From assembly GCA_002491065.1 (NCBI GenBank), contig DKVF01000050.1, positions 1 through 26,819 of the forward strand: a stretch of 26,819 nucleotides of DNA. Reading direction: 5' to 3'. This document shows, piece by piece, positions 1 to 8,273 of the stretch (position 1 is its first letter; each line of letters begins with the position of its first letter). Source of the stretch: Peptococcaceae bacterium UBA7185. Lineage in GTDB: Bacteria; Bacillota; Peptococcia; Peptococcales; Peptococcaceae. The notes beneath the pieces are model-generated. The model saw only the letters and a program-made list of their open reading frames with translations, was not told the DNA's origin and ran no database searches. The position numbers and the translations under genes are program-made.

Positions 1-816
1 GAACCGCCGCACATCGCTGTCGGCACTGCACAGCCAGAATCTTCGAAAGAAAAATCGATTGAAATATTGCTAAAGGAAATGGATGCAGAGGAAATTGATT
101 ATGGAATTGTTCCTAGACGAAAAGGTGCTGGAATGTTTGTTCCAAATGATCAATTAATTGAATTAATGAATGATTATCCAAATCACTTTTTTACTTTAGC
201 GGCTCTAGATCTTGCAGAAGGTATGGATGTTATTTTCAACGAAATTGATAAATTTGTAGTCAATGGCCCATGTTGTGACGTTAGTTTGGAACCAGGGGCT
301 CCTATGGGTAATCATCCAGGCAGATTTGTGGATGACCTCATTCTATGGCCCATTTATAAAAAATGCGAAAAAAACAATGTAACAGTTACATTTACACATA
401 GCGGCCCTGCTTACCCAGATTTAACAGGCACAATGCCCCATAGAATTCAGAATATTATCAAAGAGTTTCCAAAGCTGAACATCGCACTGATGCATGGTGC
501 ATGGCCATGGGCAGCTGCTATCACCGGGCTGGCATTTGCTTATACCAATATTTTTATCATTCCAGATATTTATATGATACATGGTCCGGATTGGAGAGAT
601 TATGTTGACGCGGCGAATTACATTGCCCAAGATAATATTTGTTATGGTTCAGCATATCCACTAGCATCATTGAAAGATGCCATATCTTACTATAAATCAG
701 CCGGTATTCGAGAAGAGGTACTTCCAAAAGTCATGGGACTGAATGCCGTACGGGCCTTTAACTTAAAAATTGATGGTGTTGAGGCAAATAAAGTAGAAGA
801 TACTCCGTTTATGTAA
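1..816 (+). CDS. Amidohydrolase-2 family protein, 5' end missing
   Basis: The frame is open from the first base to a TAA at 814-816, so the gene begins before the window; about 271 residues are visible, close to the usual 280-300. It resembles the TIM-barrel amidohydrolase 2 family (COG2159/PF04909), metal-dependent hydrolases and decarboxylases acting on carboxylated or aromatic compounds. Seen in order: a strand ending in FTHSGP, then MHGAWPW with a second barrel His, then YGSAYP near the C-terminus. In most relatives the last motif is GSDYP, with a catalytic Asp; here that position is Ala, so either the active site differs or this is a divergent subgroup. A flavin oxidoreductase remnant and a carboxylate-type transporter follow on the same strand, which suggests an uptake-and-degradation cluster. 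The substrate cannot be read from the sequence. Confidence 0.8.
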   Translation, partial: EPPHIAVGTAQPESSKEKSIEILLKEMDAEEIDYGIVPRRKGAGMFVPNDQLIELMNDYPNHFFTLAALDLAEGMDVIFNEIDKFVVNGPCCDVSLEPGAPMGNHPGRFVDDLILWPIYKKCEKNNVTVTFTHSGPAYPDLTGTMPHRIQNIIKEFPKLNIALMHGAWPWAAAITGLAFAYTNIFIIPDIYMIHGPDWRDYVDAANYIAQDNICYGSAYPLASLKDAISYYKSAGIREEVLPKVMGLNAVRAFNLKIDGVEANKVEDTPFM

Positions 817-861
817 TTGTTCCTCAAAAAAATAAAAGGGTTATGATCTATGGAATGTGCT

Positions 862-906
862 GTATTTTTAACGAATCTGGTATTATACTGGGTTCGTTAA
901 AAATAC
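862..906. repeat. Perfect 14-bp inverted repeat between genes
   Basis: The arms 862-875 (GTATTTTTAACGAA) and 893-906 (TTCGTTAAAAATAC) are exact reverse complements around a 17-nt centre. There is no T-run after the right arm, so it is not a classical intrinsic terminator. It lies 46 bases after the amidohydrolase stop and 54 bases before the start of the broken oxidoreductase. It could be an operator, an RNA hairpin between cistrons, or the footprint of a lost element. Confidence 0.75.
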
Positions 907-960
907 TGGCTTTTCATCTACTTAAATTAAATTTATCAAAAAATGTACCGGAGGAATTCT

Positions 961-1982
961 ATGTTTCTAGGACAGTCTATAAAATTAGGAAATAAAAAAT
1001 AGAATTGCCATTGCACCAATGTGTGCGTGCATTTACCCAACCAGATGGATTCGTTAATGAACAACAATTAGCACGATATAAAGCGTATGGGAATAGCAAC
1101 GCTGGCATCATTGTAGTAGAGGGCAGTAATGTTTGTGAAGCATGTCAAAAATTGAATTGTAACATTGGCATTTGGTCAGATGACCATATTGCTGGTCTGC
1201 AAAAACTGGCTGCTGTTTGCAAATCTAGAGGTTCTGTAGCTGTGATTCAATTAAATATGCGCAGTATTACTTCCTGGAAAGGAAAACAGAGTTTATCAGA
1301 ATTGAATGAAGAAGATGCAGTTGGTATCATAACACTATTTGTAAATGCATCTATTAGAGCGCAGAAAACCGGTTTTGACGGTATTGAGCTACATGCTGCC
1401 CATGGATTTCTTTTGAGCCAAATTTATCTGAATAGAGAGCAAATTCCTTAGGCATATGGTCCCACTGTAGAAAAACGTGCAACATTCCTCACACAATTAA
1501 TTAGAACCATTCGCGTTGCATGTGGAAACGATTTCATCATTGGAATTCGGTTAGGCGTAAATCATTATGAGTTGCAGCAAAGTATTGATTATGCAAAAGT
1601 TTGCTGCAATGCAGGAATTGATTACTTACATCCTTCGCATGGCATAGATGGTCATGATTTAGACACGATTGAGCTAAACGATATTCCCCCCAATTTTCCT
1701 TATTCATCACGAATTTTCGCTGCGTGGAAAATCAAAGAGCAAGTTGATATCCCGGTGATTGCAACTGGCCAAATCAAAACAGCCGATGGTGCAGAAACTT
1801 TGTTAAAATCTGGATATGGTGATTTCGTGGGAATTGGATGCAGCTATCTGGCAGATCCACAATGGGGCACACATGCTTTGAATGGGCAAAGCGTTACTAA
1901 ATGTTATAAGTGTAAACTCTGCTTCTGGTTTACCGATTATACAAAATGTCCAGTATATAGATTCCTTCATGAAAATAAGTAA
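961..1982 (+). pseudogene. Old Yellow Enzyme-type NADH:flavin oxidoreductase, broken
   Basis: The ATG at 961 follows a good ribosome site (GGAGGAATTCT). The family N-terminus is split over three frames: MFLGQSIKLGN in frame 1 stops at TAG 1000-1002; KNRIAIAPMCAC (the FMN-binding start of the barrel) is in the next frame around 995-1030; from about 1031 the third frame carries FTQPDGFVNEQQ onward. That frame then meets an in-frame TAG at 1449-1451 and continues without change of frame to 1982. The family motif GFDGIELHAAHGFLLSQ lies just before the stop, and the Cys-rich tail CYKCKLCFWFTDYTKC ends the protein. Intact relatives reduce enones or related substrates with FMN. Two frame changes plus a nonsense codon make this almost certainly non-functional, unless the sequence itself contains errors. 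Confidence 0.85.
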
Positions 1983-2049
1983 AATAAATAAGACGCATGT
2001 CTGCAATACTATATTATTTTAAGCATATATGGAAAGAGAGGTATGTGAA

Positions 2050-3435
2050 ATGGGAGATACAGAACGGATGAGTACGGCAACAAAAATTAAATGGATTGTT
2101 ACAATTACGCTGCCGATTTTATTTATGTTAATTCCAACAAATGAGATTTATACAGCACAGCTTCGGGCATATTTAGCGGCAACAATCTTTTTCATTTGTC
2201 TGGCGGCACTTGAATTAATTCCAGTATTACTGACTGGGTTGATATTGCCAATTCTATACGTAATATCAGGGGTTACTACGGTAAATGTTGCATTAGCACC
2301 ATGGTCAAGCAGTTTTATGATTTGGGCAGTGATTGACGGTTTTGCATTTGCTTATGCATTAGAAGAAACCGGACTTGTTAAGCGAATTGTATATTTAGCG
2401 GCTATAAAATGTAACGGAAAGTATGTTCCGCTTGTATTGGTATTATTAACAGTTGGTTTCTTTATTCAATTTATCACATTCGTAAATGCATGGTTATTAT
2501 TTATTGTTTTATGTTTTGGTGTCGTAGGCGCATTAAATTTGAAACATACAAAACAGGGGATTATCATTATGATGCTGTCACAAATCGTTGCAGCTGGTTC
2601 AGCTGCAATTTTTTATACACCAACTAATGGAGCACTTTTACAGGCAGGAGCACAAATGGCTGATCCGAATTTTACCATCAACTGGCTAAGCCAGCCGTTT
2701 CTAGGATGGCTATATATTCCAATTAACTTTATTATTGTATGTATATTTTTGAAACTTTATAAAGTTTCAAAAACAGAGTTATCCAGTGGTAAAGAATATT
2801 TCGAAAAACAATATGCAAGCTTAGGTAAAATAACGAGAAATGAAAAATGGGCAGCAATTGTGATAATCTGTATTATGTTGTATTTAATAACAGCAAATAT
2901 TCATAAATTGGATGAAAACTACGCATTTGTCATCTTCCCCATTTTATTGTTTTTCCCAGGCATTAATGCTGCATCACCATCTGTATTAAAAAAAGTTGAT
3001 GTAGGTTTTGTCGTATTTCTGGCATCCTGCATGAGTATTGGTACAGTTGGTATTGGCAATATAATTGGCACATATCTTGCACCAATGCTGGCCGGATGTC
3101 CAATTCCTGTATTCTTAGTTGGTTGTTTGCTGCTTGGTATCATTATGAATGTTGTGATGACACCAGTTGCTATGTTGGCCATGCTAGGTGGACCTTTGGC
3201 TTTATTAGGCACAAGTTTAGGAATTACGCATCCAATGGCAGCAGCCATGGCCTTGTTCTTCTCCAATGAACTGGTATTTATGCCATACGAAAATACATTC
3301 TGTTTAGCCATGTATGGGTTTGACACCATGTCCATGAAAGATTTTATGCAATATAATGTAATTAAAATGATTTTATTTGTAATTTTGTTTGCAGTATTGA
3401 TTATTCCTTATTGGTACTTCGTTGGGATTATCTAA
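2050..3435 (+). CDS. SLC13/DASS-type anion permease
   Basis: This is an integral membrane protein of about 461 residues with roughly 11-12 hydrophobic segments. It resembles the divalent anion:sodium symporter and ArsB/Nhad permease families, which import di- or tricarboxylates, sulfate and similar anions. Repeated hairpin-like segments are visible, including FYTPTNGALLQAG near residue 195 and MTPVAMLAMLGGP near residue 370, matching the inverted-repeat architecture of the family. An upstream in-frame ATG at 2029 exists, but the ATG at 2050 is preferred because AGAGAGG stands 8 bases before it. It is the only clearly intact gene of the left AT-rich cluster and probably supplied the substrate for the neighbouring enzymes. 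Coding sequence is very AT-rich (2461-2520 is 13/60 G+C by hand count). The exact substrate is unknown. Confidence 0.8.
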   Translation: MGDTERMSTATKIKWIVTITLPILFMLIPTNEIYTAQLRAYLAATIFFICLAALELIPVLLTGLILPILYVISGVTTVNVALAPWSSSFMIWAVIDGFAFAYALEETGLVKRIVYLAAIKCNGKYVPLVLVLLTVGFFIQFITFVNAWLLFIVLCFGVVGALNLKHTKQGIIIMMLSQIVAAGSAAIFYTPTNGALLQAGAQMADPNFTINWLSQPFLGWLYIPINFIIVCIFLKLYKVSKTELSSGKEYFEKQYASLGKITRNEKWAAIVIICIMLYLITANIHKLDENYAFVIFPILLFFPGINAASPSVLKKVDVGFVVFLASCMSIGTVGIGNIIGTYLAPMLAGCPIPVFLVGCLLLGIIMNVVMTPVAMLAMLGGPLALLGTSLGITHPMAAAMALFFSNELVFMPYENTFCLAMYGFDTMSMKDFMQYNVIKMILFVILFAVLIIPYWYFVGII

Positions 3436-3452
3436 AAAATATCTTAAGGTAA

Positions 3453-3502
3453 AAAAGCTGTTGAAACGTTTCTCTATAAGGATACGTACCTCAACAGCTT
3501 TT
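3453..3502 (+). terminator. Terminator after the transporter
   Basis: A perfect 12-bp stem (AAAAGCTGTTGA at 3453-3464 against TCAACAGCTTTT at 3491-3502) encloses a 26-nt loop, with T-rich sequence at the end of the right arm. It starts 17 bases after the transporter stop. The long loop contains a second, 4-bp ACGT pairing. Confidence 0.75.
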
Positions 3503-3550
3503 ATGTTTCCCGACTTCTTTCGACATGAATTCTTTTACTTGGCAATTTAT

Positions 3551-3574
3551 AAAAAAGAAAAGAGCTTCCCTTTT
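3551..3574 (-). terminator. Weak terminator of the germination operon
   Basis: Read on the minus strand, AAAAGGG pairs with CTCTTTT (one G-T pair) around a 3-nt loop and is followed by CTTTTTT. It lies about 55 bases past the stop of the last gene of the ger operon. The stem is short, so this is tentative. Confidence 0.4.
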
Positions 3575-3628
3575 TTCTATTCCCCAATCAATGGTTTACT
3601 GGCACACCTATCCTAAGAGCATGACAAG

Positions 3629-4288
3629 CTATTGCACAATGGCAGCGTTGGCAGTCACGGCTTTGCTCAAATCAGAGGCACCGGCCAATGTTGTGATGGT
3701 TTGCCCTTCAATGCGAAATTCCACTTCATCAATGGTGGCAAATTGGCACAATGTATTGGCAATGGAGTAAATTGCCAGTTCCTCACTATTGCTGCTGCTG
3801 GCCAACTGATTACGCAGTTCCTGACTGAAATCCACAATACATTTTTTCTCATCGGGCTTCACATTGATATCCAAAAGCTGTGTGCCACTGGGAACTGCCG
3901 CAACCAAATTACTTCCCGCATCAGGTCCTTCCAAAAGGGTTTCTATGGTAGCGCGCGCCATGCCTTCTACTTTCGGAATGCTTTTTTCTGTTTTCACCAG
4001 TTTTTCCTGATTTGCATCGGCGAAATAGAGACTCACGGTCACTTCCTGCACCGCGTCACCCATAGTCTGCACCGGTTCATAGGTTTCTTCAATGGTAATG
4101 TCATTAGGGTCCGGGACCTCCAGTTGATTTTCTTGAGACGCATTATTTTCCCCGTCTGTTGTATTCAAGGCCACGTCCTGTTTCAAATCCTGTTTTAGCT
4201 GTGACAGTGTTTCACTGGCGCGGTTGCAACCCATTGCTCCACTCATCAGCACCACTGCCAACAATGCAATTATCCATAGTTTTCTCAT
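3629..4288 (-). CDS. GerMN-domain lipoprotein, GerM-like
   Basis: A 219-residue protein starting at an ATG preceded by GGAGGGAAG. It has a lipoprotein-type signal (hydrophobic residues 4-19, then AMGC with the candidate lipid-bearing Cys at 21). A polar linker of about 60 residues follows, then one domain of about 120 residues with VTVSLYFADANQEKLVKTE, LLEGP and VDFSQEL, the pattern of the GerMN (sporulation and spore germination) domain. B. subtilis GerM carries two such domains and works in spore assembly; this protein has one. It is the fourth gene of a ger run, 88 bases after gerKC, with no terminator seen between, so it is probably co-transcribed with the receptor. Expected location is the outer face of the forespore or spore inner membrane. 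Confidence 0.85.
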   Translation of the reverse strand: MRKLWIIALLAVVLMSGAMGCNRASETLSQLKQDLKQDVALNTTDGENNASQENQLEVPDPNDITIEETYEPVQTMGDAVQEVTVSLYFADANQEKLVKTEKSIPKVEGMARATIETLLEGPDAGSNLVAAVPSGTQLLDINVKPDEKKCIVDFSQELRNQLASSSNSEELAIYSIANTLCQFATIDEVEFRIEGQTITTLAGASDLSKAVTANAAIVQ

Positions 4289-4376
4289 GCTACTTCCCTC
4301 CGTATTCTTTACAGCCCAAAAGACAAATTAGTCTGTCCATGCCAGCTGATTTCTGATACAGTATATTAGAGAAGCA

Positions 4377-5492
4377 TTATTTTAATTCATATAACTCCAA
4401 ATTTGTTTCCATTTTCACTGCAATTTTTATTTTGGAAAATGCCTCCGCCCAGGTTTCTTCTGGCATCAAGTCGGGATGCCAAGCATACAGCCAACGGCCT
4501 AAATGCAAGATATCTGCTCCCTGCTCCTGCATCTGCGCAATATCCTGTTCAATCCGACTGGTCAGTTCTGCTTCCACAACTTTTTTCATACTTTCATTAA
4601 AGGCTTCAAGCTCATCCAAGGATAGTCCCTCTGCCGCTTTATCATTTTCTGTCATATATAAAGTTCCCCGAAATGTCACCTCTACTTGCAGCGGCTCCTT
4701 AGAAAGCAATTCCCATTTGTATTTTTCTTTTCTAACTTCTAATGTGACATCATAATGTTGGGCGCCCACATTTTGTAACGTTACGATTTCTTTTCCGCCG
4801 GTTATCCAAAAATACGTACTTAGCCATTCCTGATCCACCCAACTTAACAATTTTCTGTCGCGAATTAATGCAGCACCCGCCATCTTGATTTCCTTTTCCC
4901 CTGCTAAAGCAACTTTGGGAATTACCAACGTTTCCTGCACGTGGTTATCCATGGCAATATAGTAATCGTTAATAATTGTCTCACTTTCTTTTACATGCCG
5001 TCTTTGATCTCGTATCAAATTGGCCAGATAATAGATATCCACTTCTGCCAAATCTGACTGTGCCTGCACAATGTCCCCTGCACGACCTTCTGTAGCTAGC
5101 AAGCTGGTCCGGCGGCGCAGAACATGTTGTTTCATCAAATATTCTATGCCTTGTCCTACATCCTGTTTCATCAAACCTTCTCCCAAAAGGACAATATCCA
5201 AATGATTCAAATATAGCTCTCTTGGAGCACGAAGTGCCAGGTTCTCCATGGCATCCCCTACAGATTTTCCTTTGCCATCAATAATCCAAATATTTTTACT
5301 AGATATCGTCTCCTCCGCAGTATTAGGCATAAGCAACTGTACTGTCAACTGATATTCTCCATCCTCATAATCAACGGCAATAGTCTGAGCAATGGCAAGT
5401 TGATTAAATTCCTTTCTATCCCAGCAGCCATTACAAAAGGCAGCCGTAAAGCAAACGAACAATAGCAATTTTCCCAGAGAAGAAAACTTCAT
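4377..5492 (-). CDS. gerKC: Ger(x)C family germinant receptor lipoprotein
   Basis: The C subunit of a GerA/GerK-type nutrient receptor: a lipoprotein of the spore inner membrane needed for receptor function. The start is the ATG at 5492, which overlaps the stop of gerKB as ATGA and has AGGAGGGG 8 bases upstream; longer in-frame extensions would run back into gerKB. This gives 371 residues, normal for the family. A signal segment (LLLFVCFTAAFC) leads to NGCWDRKEFNQLAIAQ, the hallmark of Ger(x)C proteins with the lipid-bearing Cys followed by WDR. Family-like blocks follow (VQLLMPN, LYLNHLDIVLLGEGL, RRRTSLLATEGRAGDI), with the C-terminal domain after about residue 190. Translation is coupled to gerKB. 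The symbol reflects the family; the exact paralogue (GerA, GerB, GerK) cannot be assigned. Confidence 0.92.
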   Translation of the reverse strand: MKFSSLGKLLLFVCFTAAFCNGCWDRKEFNQLAIAQTIAVDYEDGEYQLTVQLLMPNTAEETISSKNIWIIDGKGKSVGDAMENLALRAPRELYLNHLDIVLLGEGLMKQDVGQGIEYLMKQHVLRRRTSLLATEGRAGDIVQAQSDLAEVDIYYLANLIRDQRRHVKESETIINDYYIAMDNHVQETLVIPKVALAGEKEIKMAGAALIRDRKLLSWVDQEWLSTYFWITGGKEIVTLQNVGAQHYDVTLEVRKEKYKWELLSKEPLQVEVTFRGTLYMTENDKAAEGLSLDELEAFNESMKKVVEAELTSRIEQDIAQMQEQGADILHLGRWLYAWHPDLMPEETWAEAFSKIKIAVKMETNLELYELK

Positions 5493-6595
5493 AATCCCAG
5501 CCCCTCCTCTCTCCGTTGGCGATGCCGATAACGCAAAGAGCCTACTATGACAAACAATAGCAGAATGGGAATCCAAAACAGACTCACCACGGACAATTTT
5601 TGCTGCAGTTGCAGCAAGCCCAATACATTTTTCGTCTGCATACCCATTCCCACCAGCAGGGCAATTGTGCCCCAGTGCAACCAACTATTTTTTCTCTTTC
5701 CAAACAGCTGCTGCACGCCTTCTGTCACGCACCAAACCAACATACCTCCATTTGCTACAACCACAACCATCCATAAAATTGCAAACAAAGCTTCAGTACG
5801 TTCTAAAAAGGAACTAAGTTGTATCATGCGAGCCAATTCCAGAGGTAACCAGATCATAGAGCCTGTACTATACTGACCAAATACTCCTAGTGCCAGAATA
5901 ATCCATAAAGAAACCGCCACAGAGGACACTCCCATTGCCAGCATCAGCTTTTTGGAAACATGAGCATTCCTCGCCAGCGCCGGATAGACCATAAACAGAG
6001 ACAACAACCCTCCATAGGCAAAAAAACTTTGCCTCACGGCTATCAGCAGGCTTTCTGGTTCACCAAACCGTATAGGCAGCAAATTTTCTATTGAAAAAAC
6101 ACCTTTACTTCCCATCAGCATCAGCAACGAAATCACCAGCACTAAAATAGCGCACAGTGTTGCAATACGGGCGATATCCTCTAAGCCATGCCAACTTAGT
6201 ACACCCACCAGCAAGAAGATACCTATTGCAATTACCATACGTGGCGTTTCCAACAATAAATGGCCATTGATGACTTCGATAAAACCATATAAACAACTCA
6301 CCGCAAAGCTGGCATAAAACAGCACAAAGCCGAAGCCTACTGCTTTACCCAGGAATGTGCCCAGCATTTCTGTTAAAGCCGGAAACAATGTATATCCTTC
6401 GCAGGTTTTATTCCAGAAGGCACAGCTTGTAATAATAATCGCACCTAACAATAACCCGGGAAGCATAGCAAGTACCCCTGCTGTTCCGTTCCCTTTGATA
6501 AGAAAATAGGGAAGCATCCAAAATACTCCACCTTGCTGCAATAGCAGCACAATACAAAAACACTCCCTGCTCGAAATCAATTTACTACTGCCCAC
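5489..6595 (-). CDS. gerKB: GerKB-type spore permease subunit
   Basis: The B subunit of the germinant receptor, an APC-superfamily-like membrane protein (Spore_permease, PF03845) that helps form the nutrient-binding site. It is mostly hydrophobic, with about ten membrane segments. The chosen start is the GTG at 6593-6595, giving 368 residues, the usual size: the frame is open to 6655, but GTG has AGAGGGGA about 9 bases upstream and the protein then begins with the family-like SSKLISSRECF. This start lies inside the end of gerKA (11-base overlap), and the stop overlaps the gerKC start by 4 bases, so all three subunits are translationally coupled. Visible family features include LLQQGGVFWMLPYFLIKGNGTAG in the first membrane pair and FFAYGGLLSLFMVYP mid-protein. 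Confidence 0.9.
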   Translation of the reverse strand: MGSSKLISSRECFCIVLLLQQGGVFWMLPYFLIKGNGTAGVLAMLPGLLLGAIIITSCAFWNKTCEGYTLFPALTEMLGTFLGKAVGFGFVLFYASFAVSCLYGFIEVINGHLLLETPRMVIAIGIFLLVGVLSWHGLEDIARIATLCAILVLVISLLMLMGSKGVFSIENLLPIRFGEPESLLIAVRQSFFAYGGLLSLFMVYPALARNAHVSKKLMLAMGVSSVAVSLWIILALGVFGQYSTGSMIWLPLELARMIQLSSFLERTEALFAILWMVVVVANGGMLVWCVTEGVQQLFGKRKNSWLHWGTIALLVGMGMQTKNVLGLLQLQQKLSVVSLFWIPILLLFVIVGSLRYRHRQRREEGLGL

Positions 6596-8204
6596 GGCTG
6601 TGATCCCCTCTCTGTTTGATTGGCTGAATTCTACGATGCCAAAAATCACGCGCAAACGAAAACTCTGTCTGCTTTGCAGGTTCTCTGAACTGCGGTCGCA
6701 GCATCATCAACCAACGCGGCGCACGGACAAGTACATCCCGTAATTCATTCAGCTTTAAAGGCGCTAGTGGCTCCAAATACGGAAATCCAAAGGAACGCAA
6801 ATTTACCAAATGTACCAAAACAGCCAATAAGCCTAGCATAACACCATACAACCCAAAAGCCGCAGCTAACAGCATCAACGGAAATCGTATCAAACGGATG
6901 GGATAAGATGCTTCAACAGAAGGCACCGTAAAAGAGCCAATGGCTGTGATCGCCACTACAATTACCATCTGTGGCGCTACTAAATGGGCACTCACCGCTG
7001 CCTCTCCAATCACTAAAGCGCCTACAATCCCAATGGTATTTCCAATCGCTCCTGGCAAACGAATGCTAGCTTCCCGCAATAATTCAAAAGATAACTCCAT
7101 AATCAACGCTTCTACAAAAGCTGGAAAGGGAACCCCTTCCCGTGCTGTCGCAATACTGAGCAGTAAACTGAGCGGCAGCATTTCTGGATGATAGGAAGTA
7201 ATTGCCACATAGAGAGAAGGAAGGGTAGTAGCAATCAACAAACCCATATAACGAATCCAACGCATAAACGTGCCAGAAACTACTCGATTATAATAATCCT
7301 CTGGCGATTGTAGAAGCTGTACAAACATCAATGGCAAAAGCAATACATTGGGAGACCCATCTATAACCAAGGCAACACGGCCTTCTAGTAAGGAAGCTGC
7401 TACTTTATCCGGTCGCTCCGTATATTGCAGTTGGGGAAATACAGAAAAGGGAGCATCTTCAATATATTGCTCTACGCAGCTGCCATCTAAAATGCTGTCT
7501 ACATTTTTTATATTGTCTAAACGGCGTCGCACTTCGGCAATAATATTATCATTGGCCACACCTTCCAAATAAACAAGTTCCACTACCGTTTGTGTATAAC
7601 GCCCTAATATAAATTCTTCAAACTTTAACTGTTCTGTACGCAAGCGGCGACGAATCAGTGCAGTATTGACACGCAGCGGTTCGGTAAATGCCTCTTGCGG
7701 GCCGCGCAGCACAACTTCATTTTCCGAATTGCTCACCGAGCGCTGCGGAAAGCCCTTAGCGTCAATTATAAAAGCCTGCTCGCAACGGTCCAATAATAGC
7801 AGGACATCTCCATTCATCATGGCGAGCGCGCCCTGCTTCAAATCGTCAATTATTGTGATTTCACCGGTAGGCAGCAGGCGTTGTTTGACAAAAGAAAAAT
7901 ATTTTTGGGGATTTTCTGCATCATTCTCAATAAATTCTGCGTCTAATAAAAGAGGCTGCAAAATATTGTCATGCACCACTTTGCTGTTGGTCATACCGTC
8001 AAAATAAAAAATTGCTCCTTGCAGTTCCTGTAATCCGCTTATGGTAAATTGACGATAAACCAAATCACTGCAACGGATATAGCGCTCCTGCAGCCATCGC
8101 ATATTTTGCTCTAAGCTATTGGCAATGGGACATTTGGGTGCAGATTTTTCAGAAGAAGAGGGGGAAACCATAGTTTGTGGTTTCTGTAATGGAAGTCTTT
8201 TCAT
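6585..8204 (-). CDS. gerKA: GerKA-type germinant receptor A subunit
   Basis: The A subunit of a nutrient germinant receptor (GerA family, PF03323), in the spore inner membrane; it is thought to work as an oligomeric ion channel responding to nutrients. The 539-residue length is normal. The start ATG has GGAGG 5 bases upstream. Residues 1-280 are a soluble N-terminal half with family blocks such as DLVYRQF, IFYFDGMTNSKVV and RRRLRTEQLKFEEF. The C-terminal half has several membrane segments and the conserved SFTVPSVEASYPIRLIRFP and SFGFPYLEPLAPL. It is the first gene of the operon, behind a sigma-G-like promoter at 8224-8252, which fits expression in the forespore. The gerKB start lies within its last codons. 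Confidence 0.93.
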   Translation of the reverse strand: MKRLPLQKPQTMVSPSSSEKSAPKCPIANSLEQNMRWLQERYIRCSDLVYRQFTISGLQELQGAIFYFDGMTNSKVVHDNILQPLLLDAEFIENDAENPQKYFSFVKQRLLPTGEITIIDDLKQGALAMMNGDVLLLLDRCEQAFIIDAKGFPQRSVSNSENEVVLRGPQEAFTEPLRVNTALIRRRLRTEQLKFEEFILGRYTQTVVELVYLEGVANDNIIAEVRRRLDNIKNVDSILDGSCVEQYIEDAPFSVFPQLQYTERPDKVAASLLEGRVALVIDGSPNVLLLPLMFVQLLQSPEDYYNRVVSGTFMRWIRYMGLLIATTLPSLYVAITSYHPEMLPLSLLLSIATAREGVPFPAFVEALIMELSFELLREASIRLPGAIGNTIGIVGALVIGEAAVSAHLVAPQMVIVVAITAIGSFTVPSVEASYPIRLIRFPLMLLAAAFGLYGVMLGLLAVLVHLVNLRSFGFPYLEPLAPLKLNELRDVLVRAPRWLMMLRPQFREPAKQTEFSFARDFWHRRIQPIKQRGDHSRGQ

Positions 8205-8223
8205 AGTATCCTCCTTTTTTCCT

Positions 8224-8252
8224 TAGTATTCCCATTCATTACATGACTATGC
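8224..8252 (-). promoter_or_regulatory. Sigma-G-like (forespore) promoter of the ger operon
   Basis: On the minus strand GCATA (8252-8248) is followed after 17 bases by AATACTA (8230-8224). The forespore sigma-G consensus is about GHATR, 17-18 bases, CATWHTA, so the -35 matches and the -10 differs at one base. The predicted start point is about 8217, which leaves a very short leader beginning at the ribosome site of gerKA. Assignment is by pattern only; sigma-F recognises similar elements. Confidence 0.55.
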
Positions 8253-8273
8253 ACCAGAATCTGACTAAAACTT

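Noticed and set aside
1000..1451. The TAG codons at 1000-1002 and 1449-1451 as possible pyrrolysine sites.
   Set aside because: The first is out of the main frame and two frame changes are also needed; the family has no known pyrrolysine; no PYLIS-like element or pyl genes were seen.
3422..3770. Short + strand frames between the transporter and the gerM-like gene.
   Set aside because: They run through the terminator hairpin or lie antisense to gerM, have no good ribosome site and no protein-like composition.
5493..5684. A longer start for gerKC, inside gerKB.
   Set aside because: The ATGA overlap, the ribosome site and the lipoprotein signal all place the start at 5492.
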